DNA of 64,000 nt from Pedobacter jejuensis (GCF_003725795.1 NZ_RBEE01000023.1:62001-126000); one strand, 5' to 3'. Counted from the first letter of the stretch, positions 53,640-63,858 are shown. Numbers and translations are program-made. The notes: generated from the sequence alone by a model not told the origin.

Positions 53640-56012
53640 TTATAATTTCTGATTAACACCCCAGACTTTAATCTGATCCAACACTACGCCCTCATCCAAA
53701 GCTTTTATGCTTAAGGTATGAGCCGTATTATTCTTCTGTAGCTTAAATCTCGATTTTCGTACGGCCTGATTGGTTAAAACATTAATTTTCCATTCTTCAC
53801 TTCGGTCGTTGGTATGATAATCTACTGTTTCCGGTTGTTCATCATCAAATTTTATTTCGTATCGAATTAATTTGCCTGCTACCGGATGATTGGGTGCTAG
53901 TGATATTTCAACAATCAGCGAATCTGACCTCCCAATTTTGAATGTATAGAAAGCTTTGCTGCCTTTTTTAAGACTCACTGCAGCACTTTCATAACCCAAA
54001 CCATGTGCAATTGGCTTTGAACCTTCAAACTTTGAAAATTGTTTTCCATTTAAAATCAGCGCTGGCGGATTAAATTTCGGCAACCCTAAACCCGAAGTTA
54101 CTTCAGGTAATTTTTGGAAAACTGCAAGACCTCTTGGCTGCGAGTCCATCATGTTTTTCCATTTCCCATTATTCAGGGTATTGTATTTCAGCGTAAGTTT
54201 TTGAATTTGTTCAAATGCACTATCTGATAGAGACCATTTCGCAAGTCCGTGCCTGGCTAATTGGCCGTATAAAATTTTCTTATTCATTTCCGCCGCACAA
54301 CGTACAGGATATTCAATCAGTTCAAACCAGGTATTTTGCCTTTCTGTAGGAATAGTTTTCGACATTCTGATAACCTTGGCAGCAATTTTATCATAATCTG
54401 CAATACGCTTGTTAATTTCTTCTTCGCTCCAGGATAAATCAGAAATTGCTTTAAACTTCGGGTCCTGCTCCTCAGTTCGGGTATTGCCCATAAATTCAGG
54501 TTTGCGAATATAGGCAAGCCGGTAGTACTCGTTCATAATTTCCAGCAGCTCATCTGCATGTGGTTTCCCAAATTCTCTTGAAAGGAACGATTTTAAGTGC
54601 CTGTCAATTGCTTCTTGGTTATCCTCAATTGAATTGATATCCCATGCCATGTCCAGAAAAAGTTCCATCAGGTATTCTCCGGGTTTAATGTCCCCAACAT
54701 TTAAAATCCACATTTCTTTGGCACCTTTATCGTAAGCCATTTTCATCTGTGTGTAAATTTGAGCAGGATGATTTGTTGCCAACCAAAGATAATCATGCGG
54801 TCGCCCCCAGTAAGAAATGTGGTAATAAACACCATTCCCGCCTGGTCGACTGCTTTCCGATTCGTTTGGAAAATGACGGATATAGCCATAATTGTCATCC
54901 GTCCACATCAAGGTAACGTCTTCCGGCACCTTCAAACCCATGTTATATACCTCAAGCACTTCTTTGTAATGGATAAAAACCTGTGGCACTTTCGTTACAT
55001 CTGAATTTAGGTTTTTAGCAATCATCTTTCTTTGGTCTTTAAAGAGCGAAGTAATGGCATCGAATTGCTGTTGAACACTATTGGCGTCTTGCATTTTACC
55101 ATCATGTACACCGCGAATGCCAAGCGTATAAATATTATCTGAGTTTTTCAATTCCTCAACACGGCTTTGCCAAAAGTTTAAAACATTTTGCCTATTGTTT
55201 ACATAGTCGTAATTTCCTACGCCATCAATTTTCCATTCTGTGTTTGCGCTCCGCATCATAGGTTCGCAGTGCGATGCACCAACAACGATTCCGTATTTGT
55301 CTGCAATTTCTTTGTTGCCGGGCGTTTGGTAAAATGCGACTGAAACCTCGTGCATGGCAGGCCAAAAAGCATTGGCTCTTAAACGTAATAGTAATTCAAA
55401 GATACGGGCATGGGTTTTAGGGCCGATTTGACCACTGATTTTAGATGGCTCAAAAGTTTTGGAACTCCATGGCATTAGTCCCCAATCTTCATCATTTATA
55501 AAAATGCCACGGTAGGCCACAGAGGGATACCGAAATAAACGGAATCCATTTTTTAAAATCAATAAATTTTGTTTTGCGATTGCTGAATCTGCCCACCATT
55601 GCCACGGCGAAACACCAATTTTACGGGATAATTCCAAAATGCCGTAAGCAGTACCTCTTTTATCACTTCCCAGTACATATAGTTTATCATTCTTAACTAA
55701 AATGAGGAAAGCTTCTGCATGTTTTTTTAATTCATCAATGGATTGCTGATCGATTGCCTGCTCTGCATCAGAATTGTTTCCGATTGTGCCGATAAGAACT
55801 TTTGCATTTTTATCAAGATTTGTGTTGGCACCAAAAACAGCCTTATAATCGCTTGTAAAGATATCGAACGCTGTATGAACCACTTGTGCCTCGTTTGATA
55901 AAACTGAAATAGTAATATCTTCACCTTTGCGGAACCTAAAATCAGCCAAAACCTGAAGAGGTGCCATGATGGCAAAGATGATTAAGGGAAGTATTTCTTT
56001 TAAATTCATCAA
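53640..56012 (-). CDS. secreted alpha-glucuronidase, GH115
   Basis: 790 residues, signal peptide to VLAD. N-terminal alpha/beta domain (about 25-165), TIM barrel with the GH115 pattern: YRGIFINDEDWGLMPW (about 170-185), NAFWPAMHEVSVAF, GIVVGASHCEPMMR, MWTDDNYGYIRHFP, GGNGVYYHISYWGRPHDYLWL, then a helical domain; a C-terminal beta domain is also visible. GH115 enzymes remove (4-O-methyl-)glucuronic acid from xylan or arabinogalactan. Last gene of the PUL transcribed from susC, after GH43 with a 108-base gap. Confidence 0.93.
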   Translation of the reverse strand: MMNLKEILPLIIFAIMAPLQVLADFRFRKGEDITISVLSNEAQVVHTAFDIFTSDYKAVFGANTNLDKNAKVLIGTIGNNSDAEQAIDQQSIDELKKHAEAFLILVKNDKLYVLGSDKRGTAYGILELSRKIGVSPWQWWADSAIAKQNLLILKNGFRLFRYPSVAYRGIFINDEDWGLMPWSSKTFEPSKISGQIGPKTHARIFELLLRLRANAFWPAMHEVSVAFYQTPGNKEIADKYGIVVGASHCEPMMRSANTEWKIDGVGNYDYVNNRQNVLNFWQSRVEELKNSDNIYTLGIRGVHDGKMQDANSVQQQFDAITSLFKDQRKMIAKNLNSDVTKVPQVFIHYKEVLEVYNMGLKVPEDVTLMWTDDNYGYIRHFPNESESSRPGGNGVYYHISYWGRPHDYLWLATNHPAQIYTQMKMAYDKGAKEMWILNVGDIKPGEYLMELFLDMAWDINSIEDNQEAIDRHLKSFLSREFGKPHADELLEIMNEYYRLAYIRKPEFMGNTRTEEQDPKFKAISDLSWSEEEINKRIADYDKIAAKVIRMSKTIPTERQNTWFELIEYPVRCAAEMNKKILYGQLARHGLAKWSLSDSAFEQIQKLTLKYNTLNNGKWKNMMDSQPRGLAVFQKLPEVTSGLGLPKFNPPALILNGKQFSKFEGSKPIAHGLGYESAAVSLKKGSKAFYTFKIGRSDSLIVEISLAPNHPVAGKLIRYEIKFDDEQPETVDYHTNDRSEEWKINVLTNQAVRKSRFKLQKNNTAHTLSIKALDEGVVLDQIKVWGVNQKL

Positions 56013-56120
56013 CTGTTATTTATTTAATGACTATTATGGAAAAGATATTATGTCTTGTATTTTGATAGACAATTTGATTATAATAGATTCTTAGAAACTT
56101 ACATTATTTCATAAACTTAT

Positions 56121-57731
56121 CTATCTGATTTTGACCAAAGAAACATCATCAATTAAACAAATGGCATTTGGTTTCCCTTCTGCAAGGAAGCCAATTTCTA
56201 TTTTCCCGTCTGATATTTTTATACCTTTCAGAACAACGTGTTTCCAATTCTCATTTGCTTTTTCAAGGTGATGTGTAAACTTTTTACCACCGCTAAGTGC
56301 AAACATTTCAAGGTTATTGAAATTGCCATCGTTTTTAACCTTTGCTGATAGGTTGTAAATGCCATCTGCTAATTGTACGTATTTTGTGGAGGCAATAATT
56401 TGTGAGATTTTCCTTTTAAAATTAATTTTATCACTAATGTTTAAACTCTTTTCGCCAATAACTATTTTTCTTTCGGTTGCTGTGTTAAAATGATTAAGAT
56501 TTGGTGAATTTAAACTATCTAAACTAATTTTATTTCCTTCGATGATTTCGGTAAACCAACCTGTTAATTGCGTTTGAACAGGCTTTACGATGCTTGGAAT
56601 GCGTTTTCTATCTGCTTCGAAACTACCATTTTTTACGAAGTCGTTATCCTTGGCAACCGTCCAATTTCCTGTTTTTGCATCTATTTTCCAGGTATTTAAG
56701 GAATTGAAATAAGGGATATCTCCATCAAATGATAGGGGGCACCATTGGTTGTAACCTAGTCCGTTTCCTGCAAAATCCGACCACCTGTCGCCACAGAAAA
56801 TAACTGTTTCGGTTTTTGTTCCTTTCACATTAATGAAAAAGCCGGTTTGAGATACGTGTGCATAATCATCTACGCTGCCATCGGTAACCAACATCTTATT
56901 TATCGGTAAATAAGGACCTTTTACATCATCAGCAACTAAATAATAGGCCAATGAACTATCCCATCCATAGATATTAGATGCGTACATATAATATTTCCCT
57001 TTGTATTTGAACATGCAGTTTCCCTCTCTACTTTCTCCCTTAAAAATCTCAGTACAATCCAATAAGGCTATTTTTCCGTCTTTTACCCCAATTTCGGAAA
57101 CGTATATTTTATTCCGCCCTCGGCCGTAAGAATAAATCAGATATGATTTTTTAGTATCCTCATCGGTAAAAACAGTTTGATCACCTGTATTTGTGGTTCC
57201 AATAAGTGGCTCCATATTAATTTTTTGATACCAGGTAAATTGTCCGTTCGGTGTATCAGAAATCGTGATAAGCACTTGATTGCCATGCTGCACGAACATT
57301 GCATATTTTTTAAGCTGTTGGATATATGCCACACCTAAGCGGCCAACCCAGGTTTTTCCATTTTTGTTGGTTTCGGTTTTACTTAGCACATCTCCTTCAT
57401 CTTTCCAGTTTATTAAATCAGTAGAAGAGTAGCAACTTACAGATTCAAATGTTGCGTTTGGGTACGTAACAGAAGGATCGTTTCGGTAGAGGTCGGCCTC
57501 ATCATAATGGACGCCATACCAAAAATACTTGCTGGTTCCTGATTTAGGATCTTTGAATTTAAAAACACCACCGCCCTGACTATTAATAGCTTTTCCATCT
57601 GTTGTTTTCCAAAAGGAATCATTTTTTATATACCTGGTTTGTGCCCTTATCGAATTGATAGTCTCAAAATAGAAGTAACTAAGCAGCGATAAAAATAACA
57701 GGAAGGGGCGGAGAGATTTAGTTGTGTTCAT
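56121..57731 (-). CDS. secreted GH43-like five-bladed propeller hydrolase
   Basis: 536 residues from the ATG at 57731 (an upstream ATG at 57791 would add 20 unlikely residues). Signal peptide to SIRAQ. Propeller with FKDPKSGTSKYFWYGVHYDE, VSCYSSTDLINWKDEGDVL, GESREGNCMFKYKGKYYMYASN, reminiscent of exo-beta-1,3-galactanase-type GH43 (subfamily 24-like), then a beta-sandwich C-terminal domain (about 390-536) of carbohydrate-binding appearance. The activity is a guess from neighbourhood with GH115. Follows susD, separated by the inverted-repeat element. Confidence 0.8.
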   Translation of the reverse strand: MNTTKSLRPFLLFLSLLSYFYFETINSIRAQTRYIKNDSFWKTTDGKAINSQGGGVFKFKDPKSGTSKYFWYGVHYDEADLYRNDPSVTYPNATFESVSCYSSTDLINWKDEGDVLSKTETNKNGKTWVGRLGVAYIQQLKKYAMFVQHGNQVLITISDTPNGQFTWYQKINMEPLIGTTNTGDQTVFTDEDTKKSYLIYSYGRGRNKIYVSEIGVKDGKIALLDCTEIFKGESREGNCMFKYKGKYYMYASNIYGWDSSLAYYLVADDVKGPYLPINKMLVTDGSVDDYAHVSQTGFFINVKGTKTETVIFCGDRWSDFAGNGLGYNQWCPLSFDGDIPYFNSLNTWKIDAKTGNWTVAKDNDFVKNGSFEADRKRIPSIVKPVQTQLTGWFTEIIEGNKISLDSLNSPNLNHFNTATERKIVIGEKSLNISDKINFKRKISQIIASTKYVQLADGIYNLSAKVKNDGNFNNLEMFALSGGKKFTHHLEKANENWKHVVLKGIKISDGKIEIGFLAEGKPNAICLIDDVSLVKIR

Positions 57732-57848
57732 ATAATTTTGATTAGCAGTGCGATATTCGGTCGATATGGCCAATAAGTTGCTTCCCGGCATCTCGCCATT
57801 GATATGAAAATGGCGTAACTTAAAGTTTCAGGTTAATTTGAGTATAAA

Positions 57849-57979
57849 AAGAGGCTGTCTCATAAATCGATTTCCCTTAGGATCTTTTCACGGTGAGCTT
57901 GTTGAAACGCCTAAAGGCAGTTTTTGCAATTCCTTCGACAGGCTCAGGATGATATTTCGTATTTATGATACAGCCTCTT
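57849..57979. mobile_element. MITE-like element with 19-bp inverted ends
   Basis: AAGAGGCTGTCTCATAAAT (57849-57867) and ATTTATGATACAGCCTCTT (57961-57979) are reverse complements at 18 of 19 positions. Inside, GTGAGCTTGTTGAAAC and TTCGACAGGCTCAGGATGA form a further REP-like pair. The element sits between the susD stop (57994) and the GH43 gene, and can fold into a hairpin that may attenuate or end transcription. It carries no gene; the plus-strand frame through it is spurious. Transposition in trans is inference. Confidence 0.75.
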
Positions 57980-57993
57980 ATTGGTGTCTAAAT

Positions 57994-59994
57994 TTACCAG
58001 TTCGGGTTCTGCAAAGCCTGCTTCTGAGCAGCGGTTAATGCTGCTCCGCTGCTTTTAACAACATCTAAGAAAGATTGTGGAATTGGTCTTAAATAGTGTT
58101 TGTTTTCTACCGGTTTTGCTTCCGAATTAAATGCTGCGGTACGTGCAACCAGGGTTTTAGTTCTTGCCAGATCTTCCCATCGTTGCAGTTCGCCCATTAA
58201 TTCTCTAGAACGTTCATTCAAAATAAAAGCTGTGAATTTATCGCCTTGAGAACTTGCTCCAATTTTGTCGTAAAATTCTTTATTAGAGTTAAAGATATCC
58301 GCTTCGGTGTTTAAATGCATTGAAGCTAAAGTATTCGAAGTCGTTGCCGCAATGTTGTTAGATTCAAAATAGGTGTTCTTATCTGAATATGACGAAAGCG
58401 CTGTTGCATTTGTAGCCGGATTGGTTTTATAAGAAATACCTCCGTCAACATAACTTTCTCTGTTCTCTCCATCTTTATAGGCAGCACGATCTCTGATTTT
58501 ATTTAAATAAGGAATGGCTTGTGCATACTGACCTAATCGGCCGTATGCTTCTGCTGCTATAAGATAGGTTTCCGCCAATCGAGCCAGGATACCATCTCTC
58601 TGTCCGAATTGTGAGGCAACTAAATTTCGCGAGCCATCCATGAATTTAGACAGCGCTACGAATTGACTCGGGCCGTAATTTCCGTGTGAATCCAGATAAC
58701 TTTGTGACTGACCAGAAAAATACCTTACAAGCATACTTGGCTTACGGCGACCAATATCAGTTGACAATGGGTTGGTTGCTGTTGCATTTAGTGGTGTATA
58801 GCGGCTATCTCCAGCGTTATTAACGATATATAGAACAGACTCTTCTCCGCCAACAAACTTTACCTGACCAACCTGTGCTGGTGTTGGTGCTGTTGCTGCA
58901 GTCCACTTGGTGGCGCTTGCAGGGTTATTACAAACATATCTTGTTTTAAAGCTTTTCCAGAATCTTGAATCATTTACTCTATCAAAAACATCGAGTGCAT
59001 AGTCAGTTGATCTCATTCTTTGAAATTCCCGTCCTCCTGCAAGGTCACGTACCATACCTGGAAACGTTTGATAAATAGAAGGGTAGTAAAGGTGTATCTG
59101 ATTTCCATACCTGCCTTGTGTAGTAATGTTGTTTGAGAACTGGGCAGCAAGAATAATCTCTTTATTAGATTCATTCGGACCATCAACCGTAGTGAAATTC
59201 CACAGGTCGCTATAATTTGTAGCTAAAGTATAACCACCACCATTTATAACCAAATCAGCATATTTAACAGCATTTTGTAAATCGGCCGTTTTAGTATCGC
59301 TGTTCCAGGCATTATTAATTTCACTTGCACGAAATAGGTACGCTTTAGCCAAAAAATGTGCGGCTGCCCATTTAGTAATTCTTCCTGGTTCTGCTGCTGA
59401 AGTAGGCAAAAGGTCATAAGCTTGAGTAAAATCCTTTATTACCTGTTCATAAATTTCTTTAGCCGTATTTCTGCTAAATTCCTCCTGTATCGTTTCTGAT
59501 GGTTCTAATTTCAAAGGCACACCTCCAAATTGTTTAACAAGTTTGAAATAGTCAAATGCACGCATAAAGTAACCTTCACCTAAACGAACGTTTTTATTTG
59601 CACCTTCGTAATAAACCGGCACATTTTTAATTACAATGTTAGCCGAATTGATGTTACCATACATATTATCCCATATGGATTGAATGTCTCCTGACAAAGA
59701 ATTGAAGTTTCCGTCGTAAGAGTTAAACATTTGCTCGGTACGGTCGCCGCCAACGGTAAATTCATCTACGCCATAATTTGTTGTGGTATAAGCCCAAGTG
59801 TAATTAAAGTGGAATTTTAAACTTTGGTACATTCCAATTACGAGTCCATCCAAACCTGATGCTGTTTGGAAATCGGAAGTATTATGTGAGTTGATTACTT
59901 CCTCATCCAAGAAGCTTTTTTTACAGGAAGTTGGAAGAACCATTAATCCCCCTAACAATGCTACTGTTGATAGTAAATTTATAATCTTTTTCAT
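57994..59994 (-). CDS. susD: SusD/RagB-family outer-membrane glycan-binding lipoprotein
   Basis: 666 residues. Lipobox PTSC (Cys24). Tetratricopeptide-like scaffold with the RagB/SusD pattern: LDEEVINSHNTSDF at the N-terminus, WDNMYGNINSANIVIKN (TPR part), VRLGEGYFMRAFDYFKLVKQFGGVPL, ARLAETYLIAAEAYGRLGQYAQAIPYLNKIRDRA, and the C-terminal domain LNERSRELMGELQRWEDLAR. Forms the lid of the SusC transporter that captures oligosaccharides. Fourteen bases after susC. Specificity not readable. Confidence 0.95.
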   Translation of the reverse strand: MKKIINLLSTVALLGGLMVLPTSCKKSFLDEEVINSHNTSDFQTASGLDGLVIGMYQSLKFHFNYTWAYTTTNYGVDEFTVGGDRTEQMFNSYDGNFNSLSGDIQSIWDNMYGNINSANIVIKNVPVYYEGANKNVRLGEGYFMRAFDYFKLVKQFGGVPLKLEPSETIQEEFSRNTAKEIYEQVIKDFTQAYDLLPTSAAEPGRITKWAAAHFLAKAYLFRASEINNAWNSDTKTADLQNAVKYADLVINGGGYTLATNYSDLWNFTTVDGPNESNKEIILAAQFSNNITTQGRYGNQIHLYYPSIYQTFPGMVRDLAGGREFQRMRSTDYALDVFDRVNDSRFWKSFKTRYVCNNPASATKWTAATAPTPAQVGQVKFVGGEESVLYIVNNAGDSRYTPLNATATNPLSTDIGRRKPSMLVRYFSGQSQSYLDSHGNYGPSQFVALSKFMDGSRNLVASQFGQRDGILARLAETYLIAAEAYGRLGQYAQAIPYLNKIRDRAAYKDGENRESYVDGGISYKTNPATNATALSSYSDKNTYFESNNIAATTSNTLASMHLNTEADIFNSNKEFYDKIGASSQGDKFTAFILNERSRELMGELQRWEDLARTKTLVARTAAFNSEAKPVENKHYLRPIPQSFLDVVKSSGAALTAAQKQALQNPNW

Positions 59995-60008
59995 ATTCTT
60001 TTTATTGT

Positions 60009-63000
60009 TTAGAAGCTAGCGTTAATTCCAAATACAAATCCTCTGTTAAAAGTAGAACCGCCTAAATCAGGGTCAATCCAGCTCACATTGGAGTAAATTA
60101 AACCTGGATTAATTGCCTGGGCATACACTCTAAGGCGAGACAGTGTTAATTTTTTAGCGATGTTTGATGTAAAGTTATAGCCTAATGAAATGTTCCTTAT
60201 TTTAATAAAAGATGCATCCTGATAGTTCAAAGCACTAATGTATTGGTCGCCACTGGCACTTGCATAGTTTGGTGCCGGGTAAGAATTGGTTGGGTTTGTT
60301 GGTGTCCAATAGTCAACTACTCTTTGTGCAAAACGACCTTGAAGAGCTTCTGCACCAGTTTGAATAAGGAAGTTGTAACGAGCAATGATAAAAATTGATA
60401 AATCGAACCCTTTATAACCAAATGTATTGGTTAAACCTCCGGTCCAGCTTGGATTGTAATGGCCTAAAACCTGGCGATCGTTATTGGCATCAATCTTATA
60501 ATCGCCGTTTAAATCTCTAACCTTAACATTACCAGGGCTAAACACCACACCATTGAGTTTATATTTAGCGATTTCAGCTAAATCCTCGGGTGTATTTTGC
60601 CAGATACCTTCTTTAACAAAATCATAAGCAACGCCATTTCGCTGGCCGATAAAGAAACGGTCATTAACCATGTCGCCATTATCTAGCTTTACAATTTCAT
60701 CCTTACTCATCGAGAAGTTTAAGGTAGATTCCCAGGTAAAATCCTTTGCTTTTACGTTAACGGTATTGATAGTTAAATCAAGTCCCTTGTTTTTTGTTGA
60801 ACCAACGTTATCGTACGAAGTTGTGTAACCATTAACTGAAGCAATTTTTTTAAGCAAAATTAGGTCGGTTGTTTTTGATTTATAAACGTCTAATGATCCG
60901 CTAACTCTTCCTTTTATCAAATCAAAATCAAGCCCCAGGTTATACTGCAATGTTTTTTCCCATCCCAATAATTTGTTTGGCAAGGGAATCGGTGAGGCCA
61001 AAGATGCATCTGAAGACACATAACCGGTTTGGGCCGAACTGCCGAAGGTATAAGTTAAAGGTTGTAAAAGTCCAAGTGTGCTGCCGATATCCACCGACGA
61101 GTTTCCGGTACTACCAACACCTAATCTTAATTTCAACTGGTCAATCCATTTAATGTTTTTCAAGAAATCTTCCTGATCAAGTCTCCATGCGATTGCCGCC
61201 GATGGGAAAAAATCCCATTTATTTCCTGCAGCCAACTGAGAGGCACCGTCCCAACGTGCAGAAGCCGTTAGTAAATACTTACTGTTAAAGCTATAGTTGG
61301 CTCTTGCCATGTAAGATACCAATGTTGATCTTCTTAAATCAGTATTGAAACCATCTAAACCGGTAATGTTGGCGGTATTCAAGCCGTACCACAACGAATT
61401 TGGCAATGATATTTTACTTCCTGTGAGCGATGATGATTCATCTCTGAATGAAGATGAACTCTGTAATAAAGTTACTCCGAAATTATGTTTGCCAATCGTT
61501 TTATCATAATATAATAAATGATCGAGTGTGTAAGCAAATCTACTGCTCTGGTTTAATTGAGCATAGTTGTTAATGGAACCCGGAACACCGGCATCGCGAT
61601 TCACAGATTTAGCATCCTGGTATCTTCCGTTGTAGAAGTTAGAAAAATCCGGACCAAAATTAACCCGGTATTTTAAATCCTTCAAAATGTTAATTTCCGC
61701 ATAAACAGAACCCAATGTTCTTAATGATTTACGTAGGTTAATGTTGTAATCTGCTTCCAAAACCGGGTTTTGGATGTTGATATCGCCACCGGGTAAATTA
61801 ATTCTATTGCCATTTGCGTCAAAAGGAATTGCTAATGGGAGCATACCTCTTGCTGCAAAATAAATACTGCTGGCACCAGAAGCACTAGCTGCCTGAAAAC
61901 CATAATTCTGCAATCCGTAAGTTGCCGAAAGATTAGCACCCATTTTAAACCACTTAACTGGATTAATTTCAACACTTAACTTTCCGCTATAGCGTTCAAA
62001 ATCCTGTCCTAACTGTGTTCCTTCCTGATTTAAATAACCAAATGAACTGTAAGCTTTAATTTTATCTGTACCACCGCTAACACTTAACACATGATCTTGG
62101 GTAACACCAGTTCGGGTAACCAAATCTCCCCAATCTGTTGTGGGAACTAAACTTCCATCAAAAACGCCATTAACCCATCCTTTATCAAGGTTAGTAATCA
62201 TATTGGGGTCTTGTTTGAAAATCTCTCTATCAGCCGCCTGAGTTGCCACAATTGGATAAGCATAAATAGGGGCTGTATTCGTACCGTTTATAGAGTTAAG
62301 ATAGGCTGTTCGGCGATAGGCATCACGACGAAATTCAATATACTGACCTGAATTCATCATATCTGCCCTGTCACTCAACTTTTCAATGGTAGCTGTTCCT
62401 ACATAATCCATTGTAAGTCTTCCGGCTTTACCTTTCTTAGTTGTAATTAAAACAACACCGTTAGCACCTCTGGAACCATAAATTGCAGTTGCAGAAGCAT
62501 CTTTCAAAATGTCGATTGATTCGATATCATTTGGGTTGATGGCTTCTATGCCGCCTGCTTGTAGCGGAATTGCATCTACAACATATAAAGGAGAGTTGCT
62601 GGCTGTAAGTGATCGTACACCACGAATTAAAATACTTCCAAGTTGACCCGGACGCTCATTCGAGGTAATATCTACCCCAGCTGCTTTACCTTGAATGGCT
62701 TGCAATGCATTGGTTACTGGTCTTGACCTTATCTCTTCAGCTCCAACACTTACAACAGAACCGGTTAAATCACTTTTCTTCACTGTGTTGTAGCCAACAA
62801 TAACGATTTCATCTAGGTCATTTACAGAACTTTTCAATTGCGCATTAATAGTAGTCCTGCCATTAACAGGTAGCTCCTGAACAACATATCCTACGTATGA
62901 AAGAACCAGCGTTGGATTCGTGGTTCCGGTTGGAATAGTAATTGAGAAGGCACCATTTGCATCAGTTGCGGTACTTACATTTGTGTTTTTAACTTTTACG

Positions 63001-63233
63001 ATTACACCGACCATCTTTTCGCCTTTATCATCGGTTACTTTACCTTTAATCACATCATCAAATTTTTTCAAATCCGCTGAACTGTTTAAATAAGTGATTT
63101 TTGGGATCAGATTCGCCTTAGTAGGTGCGGCGGCAAAAAGTATGAGTAAGGCAGATAGCACTACAGACAGGAGTTTCTGCCTTGCCACTATAACTGATAT
63201 ATAATTTAAGCTTGTGGGTAAATTAAAATACAT
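60009..63233 (-). CDS. susC: SusC/RagA-family TonB-dependent receptor
   Basis: 1074 residues. Signal peptide region at about 18-40 (KLLSVVLSALLILFAAAPTKA), carboxypeptidase-regulatory-like domain (about 60-140), TonB box-like DLDEIVIVGY, plug domain (about 150-265; ALQAIQGKAAGVDI, GSRGANGVVLITTKKG) and a barrel ending in GFVFGINASF with C-terminal Phe. No STN domain, so it is not coupled to an anti-sigma factor. Imports the glycan products with SusD. The start at 63233 has a long basic N-terminus; a later Met is not available before the signal. Confidence 0.93.
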   Translation of the reverse strand: MYFNLPTSLNYISVIVARQKLLSVVLSALLILFAAAPTKANLIPKITYLNSSADLKKFDDVIKGKVTDDKGEKMVGVIVKVKNTNVSTATDANGAFSITIPTGTTNPTLVLSYVGYVVQELPVNGRTTINAQLKSSVNDLDEIVIVGYNTVKKSDLTGSVVSVGAEEIRSRPVTNALQAIQGKAAGVDITSNERPGQLGSILIRGVRSLTASNSPLYVVDAIPLQAGGIEAINPNDIESIDILKDASATAIYGSRGANGVVLITTKKGKAGRLTMDYVGTATIEKLSDRADMMNSGQYIEFRRDAYRRTAYLNSINGTNTAPIYAYPIVATQAADREIFKQDPNMITNLDKGWVNGVFDGSLVPTTDWGDLVTRTGVTQDHVLSVSGGTDKIKAYSSFGYLNQEGTQLGQDFERYSGKLSVEINPVKWFKMGANLSATYGLQNYGFQAASASGASSIYFAARGMLPLAIPFDANGNRINLPGGDINIQNPVLEADYNINLRKSLRTLGSVYAEINILKDLKYRVNFGPDFSNFYNGRYQDAKSVNRDAGVPGSINNYAQLNQSSRFAYTLDHLLYYDKTIGKHNFGVTLLQSSSSFRDESSSLTGSKISLPNSLWYGLNTANITGLDGFNTDLRRSTLVSYMARANYSFNSKYLLTASARWDGASQLAAGNKWDFFPSAAIAWRLDQEDFLKNIKWIDQLKLRLGVGSTGNSSVDIGSTLGLLQPLTYTFGSSAQTGYVSSDASLASPIPLPNKLLGWEKTLQYNLGLDFDLIKGRVSGSLDVYKSKTTDLILLKKIASVNGYTTSYDNVGSTKNKGLDLTINTVNVKAKDFTWESTLNFSMSKDEIVKLDNGDMVNDRFFIGQRNGVAYDFVKEGIWQNTPEDLAEIAKYKLNGVVFSPGNVKVRDLNGDYKIDANNDRQVLGHYNPSWTGGLTNTFGYKGFDLSIFIIARYNFLIQTGAEALQGRFAQRVVDYWTPTNPTNSYPAPNYASASGDQYISALNYQDASFIKIRNISLGYNFTSNIAKKLTLSRLRVYAQAINPGLIYSNVSWIDPDLGGSTFNRGFVFGINASF

Positions 63234-63825
63234 AGTTTTTTATTATTGAGTAGATATTTGGTTAGTTAATAGGCGATTGGTTATTGCCTATCTTGTTTGT
63301 TTCTTTTTGAGGTAATGTTGAGCAAAATCTTTGTCTGGATTTCGATTCAGTTGTTTGTGTTTTATTCGTTCATGTGCCGAGCGCTAATATTAATTTGATT
63401 GATTACACAGTTCTTTTTTTACAACTAAGCACAAATTCCAAGTTTTGCAAGCTAAATACAGATTGCTTATCGCTAGAACTTTCTAATCTAATAAAATGTA
63501 GTTAAATGTTGTTGGGATGAATTAGCGAGTATTTGTGAGCAGAAATGGAGCAAATTTTTTGCTTTATCGTTTTAAACGGTACCGCAATAATAAATTTGCT
63601 GGACCTGTTTCGGCACAGCACGAATTATAAATGCACATATAATAAGATAGGTTCGATGGATACAGTTCGACCGGGACTGCGAATAATTTTTGCGCAGGAC
63701 ATTAGACTTTCTCATAACTTTATATTTGGTGGTTAATGGATATAAAATTAGCGCATATTCTAAGTAGATAGCAGTAAATTTTCGTCAATTAATGGGTAAA
63801 AAACAGTCATAAATGTTGATAGGTG
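63234..63825. other. non-coding upstream region of susC
   Basis: About 590 bases with no convincing gene. A 63-codon plus-strand frame (63545-63736) has no recognised features. No sigma/anti-sigma gene pair. The susC promoter should lie close to 63240-63450, but no full consensus was found. Confidence 0.4.
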
Positions 63826-63858
63826 TTTGTGCCTAAGATGCCATCTGCACTAAATTTG
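63826..63858 (+). promoter_or_regulatory. candidate promoter of the right-edge gene
   Basis: TTTG (63826-63829) and TAAATTTG (63851-63858) with 21 bases between, the same spacing as at 8101-8133. Start codon at 63966 is about 100 bases downstream. Confidence 0.4.

Noticed and set aside
53617-53657. Inverted repeat (TTATCAGAAA / TTTCTGATTA) between GH106 and GH115 stops
   Set aside because: One arm is inside the GH115 coding region and there is no T-run; too weak for a terminator call.
57838-58038. Plus-strand frame of 66 codons over the inverted-repeat element and the end of susD
   Set aside because: It runs through the repeat and antisense to susD; its peptide (GELVETPKGSF, SFDRLRM) is the sort produced by interspersed repeats, not a gene.
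63545-63736. Plus-strand frame of 63 codons upstream of the right-edge gene
   Set aside because: No family resemblance, no promoter or terminator, and composition like the non-coding flanks.
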